Source: Ephemerocybe angulata (Eukaryota > Basidiomycota > Agaricomycetes > Agaricales > Psathyrellaceae). From it: a stretch of 64,000 bases of DNA. Positions within the stretch are counted from its first letter, which is position 1, and the number at the start of each line of letters is the position of its first letter. Positions 57,444 to 64,000 of this stretch are shown here, one piece after another. The notes beneath the pieces were generated by a model, which was not told the DNA's origin, searched no databases, and worked only from the letters and a program-made list of their open reading frames with translations. Location: assembly GCA_013368325.1 (NCBI GenBank), contig JAACJK010000112.1, positions 434,001-498,000 of the forward strand, written 5' to 3'. The position numbers and the translations under genes were made by a program.

Positions 57444-57834
57444 TTAAGCCGACACGGTTACCAGTGCTGGCTTTTCTTCGAGCGTGAGCTTCTCAAAGGC
57501 ATCCTCGAAATGATCCTCGTCACTATCCTCTGCCTCCTCTTCTTCCTCTTCTTCTTCCTCCTCCTCTTCGTCGTCAGAGGGCTCGTCCTCGTAATCGAAC
57601 TGAAAAGGGTCAGTAACGGGGAACGAGAGATAGTCAGGCTATAAGACATACCGGATCATAGATCACACGAATCACCAAACTGCAACTCGGGCATGTTGCA
57701 ACATCCTCGTAGTTCTTGAGTTGCTTTTTCGAAATCTCGAAGCGATCCCCGCAGGGGCATGGGTAGTGATAGACCCGCTTTTCTTCATCCCATACCATAT
57801 CCTCAATCTCAATCTCGTCGTAGTAAGCGCCCAT
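57444..57834 (-). CDS. DPH3: DPH3 / Kti11 CSL zinc-finger protein
   Basis: Small electron-carrier protein that reduces the Fe-S cluster of Dph1-Dph2 in diphthamide synthesis and also supports Elongator-dependent tRNA modification. Two exons (57652-57834 and 57444-57599) close in frame (112 residues). The CSL zinc finger is complete: [18 protein letters not shown] with C-x-C and [16 protein letters not shown] with C-x(2)-C, giving four metal ligands and the CSL signature. Start [18 protein letters not shown]. The C-terminal tail has a run of eleven glutamates, longer than in yeast Kti11, and ends [11 protein letters not shown]. It diverges from the F-box gene over a 611-base shared upstream region. 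Its partner subunit Dph2 is at the left end of this window. Confidence 0.93.
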
Positions 57835-58445
57835 CGGATGTGATTTCGGATGTGTCTTCTAAGTCGTCAAGTTGCGACGGATATCTTTGGTTCTAGAACA
57901 TTGACAGTACAGTCAGTACAGATTCCGCTGTATGGCGTATGTAAATGGGGTACACCTACAGTATAGGGTACAAGACATTCAGCCGATCAGTTGCTTCAGT
58001 CCGAAGACTATAGCAAGAAAAGGATTCGAGTCTGGTGAGGGGAGAAGACAAGAGATGACCATAATTGATTTGTCCTGCGATCATTCTGATTCAAGTTACA
58101 TATCCCCAAATGATATGAGACGCACGGACCTTTTAAGTTTTCTTTGTCTCCTTCGACAATCTTCGACTACCTCACTCTGACTTTGGCTTCGTTCATGATC
58201 AAAAGCATATGCCTATAACCCTACTCCTCTGCGATGGGGTCACGAAATGCGTTCGTCCGATGGCGAATTCAAGTGCTTATCTCCTGAGGCTCTGGCTGAC
58301 ACTGGCATTTTCGGAGGTTGTGACGGCCCAGGACAGCTGCCAATTACACGGTTACGTTAGTATCGCCACATATATTAAAGGGTTGCTGTTGGGCTTGTTG
58401 AACTGTCTGTCCCACCCAAGTCTGTCCTTCGCTGACACGTCCACG
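57835..58445. promoter_or_regulatory. Divergent promoter between DPH3 (-) and the F-box gene (+)
   Basis: 611 bases. A TATA-like ATATATTAAAG at about 58370-58380 lies some 70 bases before the F-box start and supports that start over the in-frame ATG at 58209. No other gene was seen. Confidence 0.5.
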
Positions 58446-60083
58446 ATGGCTGCACCAAATACTACGCCAATTCCGGACCTCCCTCCTGAACTATGGCTGG
58501 AGATACTCTACTATTTGCCTCGCGTTGCTATCTACAAGATGATGTGTATTAATCGTCTTCTCTTTAACCTGGCGATGCAGTACAAGTATGAGGAGATTTG
58601 CTTCATTACCGACGACAAAGGTACCTTGAGAACATTTGAACAGCTTCAGTACGCCCCCATTCTTTCAAGGTCGTCTCCCCATGCTAACCCTTCATGTATA
58701 TATAGCCACTACGAGAATGCGTCCCGTCTCGTCCGCAGGCTTTATCTCCGACCAGCGTTCCTTCCTGGGATGGACGATACTTTCGAGGATTCCAGTGTCG
58801 AGGACGGCCTTGGAATGTCCCAGGTCACAAGCTTTACTTGGCTCAGTGACGCTCTAGCTTTCCGCCTCAAGACGTCCCCTCTACCGCACCATTCGACCGA
58901 TACAACCGCTCAAAAGGCGCTCGTTGCAGCTGCCAGCGGGCTCCCGCGGTGCACCAACCTCCGCGAAATCACCCTTATCATCTACGACCATGTCATAACC
59001 CCGGAGTTCCGAGAATTCCTGCGCCAGTTGTGGAAAAGGATGGGACCAGGCATCCAAAAGCTAACTATCGCCACAACAATCAACAAAGCACCAGATCTCC
59101 TCAAGATGGTCAGAGAGCATTCACGGGCCCTTCCCAATCTCGATTCCTTGGACATCACCATAGCTCACTCACGATTCCCTCAAGAAAAGGGCACAGCAGA
59201 GGCCGCTACCTCGGCCATCGTCAACCTCGTCAACAAGTTCAAGAAGTCTATCACCCACTTAACACTTTCAGCTTCGATAGCTTTCGACTTCTCCGCTGTC
59301 CTTCGGGCCCTGAACGTCATCCCTATGTTGCAAAAGCTAGAGCTGTGGTACTCCACCCCTGGTTCACCCGAATTGACACGGTTCCTTCACGCTCACAACG
59401 ACACACTCGAACACTTGGTCCTGCAGCCTCGTCCCCGCTTTCACTGTTACTTTTCCTCTGGAAGCGACGAGATCCTCGGGAAATGGATTCTAAGTGCCCT
59501 TCCGACAATCATCCTACCTAAAGTAAAGATCCTGGATGTGGGACTGCAGCAAAAATCGCGGAATGTGTACAATGGAATCACTACTCCGATCGGCCCACCT
59601 CTCCCTCCTCTCCTGCCTATCTTCCCCAAACTCAACACCTTGACTTTAACATCATCTTTTCTAAATCTCAACGAGCTCTCTAGCGTTCTCGAAGTGGCGC
59701 AGTGTCAACTGGAGAGTCTCAGCTGCCATGTCTGGACTTTCACCCCAGAGATGCTCGCGTGCCTCGTCTCGAAGGCACCGCGACTGAATCGGCTGAACCT
59801 AATGTACGACTCCGTCGAGGCGCGGGACGGCTCGGCTTGGGAGAGTACCAATGCCGCGCCCGACATTTATACCCGGATACAGGCAGTGCGATATCCACAG
59901 TGGCCTCTCAAGTATCTGCGCATCGGACGGAGGATCTCAGGAGGTTGTGGACAATGCCATCCTGACGCTTATTTAGCCGACCTACTGCAGCATGCAATAT
60001 CGATGGATTTGGTGGTGGATAGGGAGATGGAGTGTGGGTGCGATGGTCGATACTGGTCTAACTTCTACCAGGGGCGCACTTGA
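58446..60083 (+). CDS. F-box protein (mushroom-expanded family)
   Basis: The start MAAPNTTPIPDLPPELWLEI at 58446 puts the F-box at residues 8-45 (LPPELWLEILYYLPRVAIYK), the module that binds Skp1 in SCF ubiquitin ligases. The rest, about 500 residues, shows leucine-rich helix-strand repeats (LRGLPRCTNLREITLIIYDH, LPNLDSLDITIA, MLQKLELWY, NTLTLTSSFLNLNELSSVLE), with irregular spacing. It ends with a cysteine-bearing GGCGQCHPDAYLADLL and the stop at 60083. It has no introns. The reading frame is open 237 bases upstream, but TATA-like sequence and lack of conserved content favour the later start. Substrate is unknown. Confidence 0.85.
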   Translation: MAAPNTTPIPDLPPELWLEILYYLPRVAIYKMMCINRLLFNLAMQYKYEEICFITDDKGTLRTFEQLQYAPILSRSSPHANPSCIYSHYENASRLVRRLYLRPAFLPGMDDTFEDSSVEDGLGMSQVTSFTWLSDALAFRLKTSPLPHHSTDTTAQKALVAAASGLPRCTNLREITLIIYDHVITPEFREFLRQLWKRMGPGIQKLTIATTINKAPDLLKMVREHSRALPNLDSLDITIAHSRFPQEKGTAEAATSAIVNLVNKFKKSITHLTLSASIAFDFSAVLRALNVIPMLQKLELWYSTPGSPELTRFLHAHNDTLEHLVLQPRPRFHCYFSSGSDEILGKWILSALPTIILPKVKILDVGLQQKSRNVYNGITTPIGPPLPPLLPIFPKLNTLTLTSSFLNLNELSSVLEVAQCQLESLSCHVWTFTPEMLACLVSKAPRLNRLNLMYDSVEARDGSAWESTNAAPDIYTRIQAVRYPQWPLKYLRIGRRISGGCGQCHPDAYLADLLQHAISMDLVVDREMECGCDGRYWSNFYQGRT

Positions 60084-61259
60084 CGCGATTGCAGCAGGAT
60101 ATAGGCATTAAAGGATGCGAAAGTGTGTTTGTGTGGGCCTGTAATGAGACTTGGCTGGGCGCCGCCTTTTTCCGTACACTAATGTGTGGACCATGACTCG
60201 CGTTGATAACCGGAATGTGCTGTCGGCTCGTAGGTAATGTGGCGAGTCTCATTCTGTTACTTGGTGTGCACTCACTCAACTGACATCGCCATCTTTGTTT
60301 ATACGAGCTCACAGTTAGTGCCCCTGGCATGTACGCCCACAAACCTACAACCTACACACGGCTCGTCACTGCGTGATGATCGCCCACAGATTTCAACCAA
60401 GCGCCCACCTTTCCTTTATGCAGTGGCTATTGTGGCAATCCCGGAGGTCAAGGAGGCGAGGGGTGAACTTACCACTTTCCCCACTGGCCCCCACTGGGGC
60501 TCTCACAGACCCTCACCAGGAATCGGAAGAACCCAGGTGCCTTGAATCCGGGTCCTTGTTTCTTCCGGCTCTGGGAACCGCAGTGATGCATGTGTGGCCA
60601 AGCTGGTCGGTGCTGCACACAATTGACAATTCTAATTGACTTGCCCTTGCATTTAAAGGCCCGACACAGCCTCGCGCTCAGCGAGCTTAGCACATCATAT
60701 CAGCTTTTCGTCACAACCATCATGCATCATCCGCCAGGCTCTCGACTTCGTATTTCACTTTGCTTGAATAGCCCGCCAGCCTCCGACTGCGATGTATTTG
60801 AACAATTGCCAAACTGGAGTTACGTCTCGTATTGGACATTTCAAGGACTTGGCAGACTCACCCCTGAGCTTCCTACTAGATCAAGGGCCAAGCGCTAAGT
60901 GCTTGTGACGCCGTGCATGGTGTTACTGGTATCCACTATTGTGCAATGGATGGCAACCAACATCTGAGTTCCTTCTAATGCCATACGGAATGGCACAATC
61001 TAGTCCCCCGTGACTGTAATCTGACTATCGGTTGAATGAGTCGCTTCTTACTTGGGGTGGGGGCGTCTGAGTAACGGGACACACAATAACAGCTTAACTT
61101 AAACAGCGAAAACGCATGCCCTGATGTTTGTGGGTGAAACACGGGAGAGGACTCCATGAAGCCCACAATTGTCTCCCTGGCGGTGCGCGCGGCCAATTGG
61201 CAATTGGTGCCCATTGCTACTTAATATGCGCACTCAACAGACTTGCCGAGTGTGCAAAC
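60084..61259. other. Intergenic region upstream of arrestin-like B
   Basis: About 1.18 kb between two plus-strand genes. Motifs of the GCGCCCA/GGGCGCC type occur at about 60158 and 60400. The last ~250 bases are the likely promoter of arrestin-like B. Short open frames here have no recognisable content. Confidence 0.55.
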
Positions 61260-63625
61260 ATGTCCTTCTGGAAATCGCGAACGTCTTGGACACGGTCTAC
61301 ACCAGAACCAACAGAGGATGGTCCTTCCCAATCCTCCTCTCACCGTCGCGGCACCAATCCCCCCAGATACTCCAGTCCACTCACGTTGGACCTTCCCCCT
61401 TTACATCAGGCTCCCATCGAGCCAAGTTACAGAGACTCCCAACAGTCTATCTCCTCCTTCGAGACTAGTTTAACCTCCCCCACATATGCGACATACGAGA
61501 ACCCATTCGCAGCCTCCAGCGCCACGCTCACGAACCCTCCTCGCTACTCGGCAGTAACAAATACACGCGATGAAACTGGCTTCGGAGCCGCGCCAAAGGA
61601 ATTTACCTTCTCGATCGGCAAGTCCACCCCTTGGGCTACTCTCCGTCTATACAGTGCAGACCCGCTTCGCTCTCGTGCTGCATCGAGAAAGGGAAGGCAC
61701 CCTCGCTTCACGAACGTCGACAATATGTTTGGCAACATCGAACTTTCATTGACCAGTCCTCAAACCATACGAAGCATCAAGTTGATAGTAAGTCAGCCCT
61801 CCGAAACGAAGCTACTAGTAAACATGGTTGCTGATCGAACTATTCTTCCCTTTAGTTGAAAGGAACGATTATTACCAGTTGCCTCTCCACAGAGACCGGT
61901 TTGCTGAGTTTCCTGGACCACACGTATATCGTTTGGGATCGTAAATTCGGTGACCCGAAACAGCTCAGCCAACCCAACTCTTGGAACTCCTCCAGGAATC
62001 AAAAGTTCGACGGAAAGCTGGAGGGTAACTGGATATTCCCGTTCTCCATTCCCTTCCCGACACACGTCGACTTGACGACTCTCTGTGCAGTATACACGGC
62101 GGGCAGGGAGGGCCCCATCCGCCTTCTCCCTCACCACTGTATCGAGCAAGCTTCAGGTGTTACACCATTTCCTATGGATGCCCATACTATAACAGCAACC
62201 GCACCAGGGAGCTCGAGGAGTCGCGGTGAAGACCGTCGCGGCACCGTCACCCCATTTTTGACCGAAACAAAGCAGCCAATCGTACAAGGCTTCTCCTCTA
62301 TGTCCATTCCAGCAACTGCCAGCTCCAGCGCAGTTACCCCCTACGTGTATGGCACCAGTCCTACGGGGTCGCTGGATGAGGGTGTGCCCCTCCCTCAGTC
62401 CTTCCTCGAGCGGGAAATTGGAGCCAACATCCAATATGAGCTCGTGCTGTCTATATCGCACGGAAGGTTTGCGTCCGAGAGTCGGTACGTCCTTGGCCAT
62501 TTTTCCGGGAAGACAAAAGGAATTCACTGACCGTAAGCAACAGAATCGAGACTCCGCTCGTGTATACTCCGAAGACTTTGGCCCCACCAATGTCGCTTCC
62601 TCGCCAAATTGCGTATCGTCGGAGAGAGCCTCCTCCTGGCCCTGGAGTAGACCGAGAAGGCTGGCATCAACTTCCGCCCACCGCTATCCGCGGCATGTAC
62701 TTACAGCAGCATGACTTGACGATTGTTTATACCCTTTACCTTGCGAATCCGGTGAGCTTTCCGTATCGCGATCGCTGATGCAATAGTACTAACAACAGCA
62801 TCCAGCTATCGTACGCCCGAGGAACTCTGATACCATGTTGCCTGACAATTAGATGCGACGACATCAATGCTCTCAACATATTTGCCGACCCTCGCTCACC
62901 TCGAGTCCGACTGTCCCGTGCCACCCGATTTCTCCTCAACCACCACAAAGAAGACGGGCTCAGGACAGAGTTCGCCGCCTCCCCCACACAGCCGATGGGC
63001 AATGTGACTCCACTCCTCCCCATCAAGCTCGCGAACACCGCCTCTCAATTAACGCAACGGAAGAGCTCGCGTCGTACCAGCCAAGACGCCTGGGTCGAAG
63101 TCGACCCGTTCCCTGCAAGCTTTTCCGAGCAGGTTCCGTCAACTGCTAGCAGCCCAGTCGAAATGTTAGGGTCTTCGGATGAGGACGACGAGCAGGAGGT
63201 GGGCAGCGGGGCAGTATGGTGGGTCCCACAGGGTGTAACGCAAGAACCGCGAACGCGCAGGCTGATGGGCGAGATTCACTTGCCGAAAGCCTTGCAACCA
63301 ACATGCACGTTCCCATTATTCAACATCTTGGTACGTCTCCTAAATACTTCCGTTCTTTGCATCGCCTGGCTCATTTACCCATTCTCATCCGATTCAGTAC
63401 CGTGTCGACCTTTTGGCACCCACATCGCACGCATTTGAGCCGGACCTCCAGTCTTCGACCTCAAGGAAAGGAAAGTCCCCCACGAACGATCTCAGGGAGG
63501 AGGAAGGAGGCCGAAAGCGAGTTTATGCCTCGCAGAGCGTTGAAGTTACGACTGACAGGAGGGATGACGAACCCACTCCCATTAGGTTTGTTAAGCGAGA
63601 GGAAGACTTTACTGTCAGCACCTGA
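61260..63625 (+). CDS. Arrestin-like protein B
   Basis: The start is MSFWKSRTSWTRSTPEPTED at 61260. The order follows paralogue A at 41 kb: a disordered N-terminus with two PPRYS motifs; FTFSIGKSTPWATLRLYSAD; NIELSLTSPQTIRSIKLI; an intron; FLDHTYIVWDRKFGDPKQL; GNWIFPFSIPFPTHVDLTT; a shorter linker; LPQSFLEREIGANIQYELVL; SHGRFASESR; an intron; GWHQLPPTAIRGMYLQQHDL; SYARGTLIPCCLTIRCDDIN; GEIHLPKALQPTCTFPLFNI; and a last exon YRVDLLAPTSHAFEPDL ending at the TGA at 63623-63625. The cellular role is probably endocytic adaptor for membrane proteins, as for fungal alpha-arrestins. It is on the opposite strand to A, with the two starts facing each other across 17.6 kb. Confidence 0.82.
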
Positions 63626-64000
63626 GGTTTCCGCCAGGGCTCCTTATCTATGTATTTAACGGAGTGAGGGCTAACACACTTCCATTATGCTTGCTGGTGA
63701 GCGGAAGAGGTGTATGTTAACAGTTGAGACTGTATTTAATGGAGAGAACCTATCTAATATCTAACATCTAATATCTATACGCTACTGAAAGCCCTGTCCT
63801 GATCCTTAACCTATCTTTGTCTTCAGTTCCGAGATTTGTGGGCACTTATAAGGCGCTTGTTGCAAGATCAGAGTAAGCGCCGAAGTGCGTGGGAACCAAC
63901 ACCGACTACGGATTGTAGCCAACGAACTAAAGAACGGTCAAGTTTTATACTATGCCTGAGAAAGATTGGAAAGGATTTACCAAGAACCAGATATAACTTG
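63626..64000. other. 3' flank of arrestin-like B
   Basis: Nothing recognised to the end of the window beyond an AT-rich stretch (63730-63790) and two GGCGCTT/AAGCGCC motifs near 63855 and 63873. Confidence 0.5.

Noticed and set aside
58209..58445. In-frame N-terminal extension of the F-box gene
   Set aside because: A TATA-like site lies inside it, and the F-box start at 58446 is normal.

Overview
The window is nuclear DNA of a filamentous basidiomycete, most likely an Agaricomycete (mushroom-forming fungus). The evidence is intron-dense genes on both strands with introns mostly of 45-60 nt (GT..AG with CTGAC/CTAAC-like branch points), proteins with basidiomycete-type sequence, and typical mushroom expansions: MYND-finger proteins, NACHT/NLR-like proteins, F-box proteins and kinase-like proteins. 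No bacterial, viral or organellar gene was seen. No tRNA, rRNA, CRISPR array or intact transposon was recognised.

Layout. 0-8 kb: 3' part of DPH2 (diphthamide synthesis), a proline-rich protein with an NLR-like N-terminal motif, a p47/Shp1 Cdc48 adaptor, a GNAT acetyltransferase and a MYND-finger protein. 8-15 kb: an accessory block with a restriction-endonuclease-like plus kinase protein (Crinkler-type architecture), a complete NACHT protein, and a second, broken copy of the kinase 3' end; the two kinase copies flank the NACHT gene. 15-34 kb: mostly housekeeping genes: an APH-like phosphotransferase, an Msb1/Mug8-domain polarity protein, a small single-pass membrane protein, an OPT oligopeptide transporter, a conserved protein of unknown function and the mitochondrial tRNA-modifying enzyme MTO1. 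34.7-40.7 kb: a tandem pair of NACHT genes. 41-51.5 kb: arrestin-like gene A, an unknown protein, CDK1, the GPN1 GTPase and an SRA-domain protein. 52-57.3 kb: a fourth NACHT gene, dead and split by about 3 kb of foreign sequence that contains four 190-220 bp tandem repeats. 57.4-64 kb: DPH3, an F-box protein and arrestin-like gene B (paralogue of A, opposite strand).

How they relate. The housekeeping genes show no single pathway, although two diphthamide genes (DPH2, DPH3) fall in one window. The accessory part is more coherent. Four NACHT loci of two sequence types all follow one plan: a short first exon with a conserved F-x2-A-x-N-F-x-I motif, an intron, then a P-loop domain beginning LLD(I/T)L(N/K)PIP and a helical C-terminal region without WD40, ankyrin or TPR repeats. 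Together with the nuclease-like/kinase gene they make this a plausible fungal self/non-self or innate-immunity region that is still being rearranged (tandem duplication, flanking duplication, insertion, frameshifts). That role is inference from family membership and context.

Exon limits were read by eye from GT/AG signals and checked for frame where stated; several NACHT, Msb1, SRA and DPH3 models close exactly in frame.
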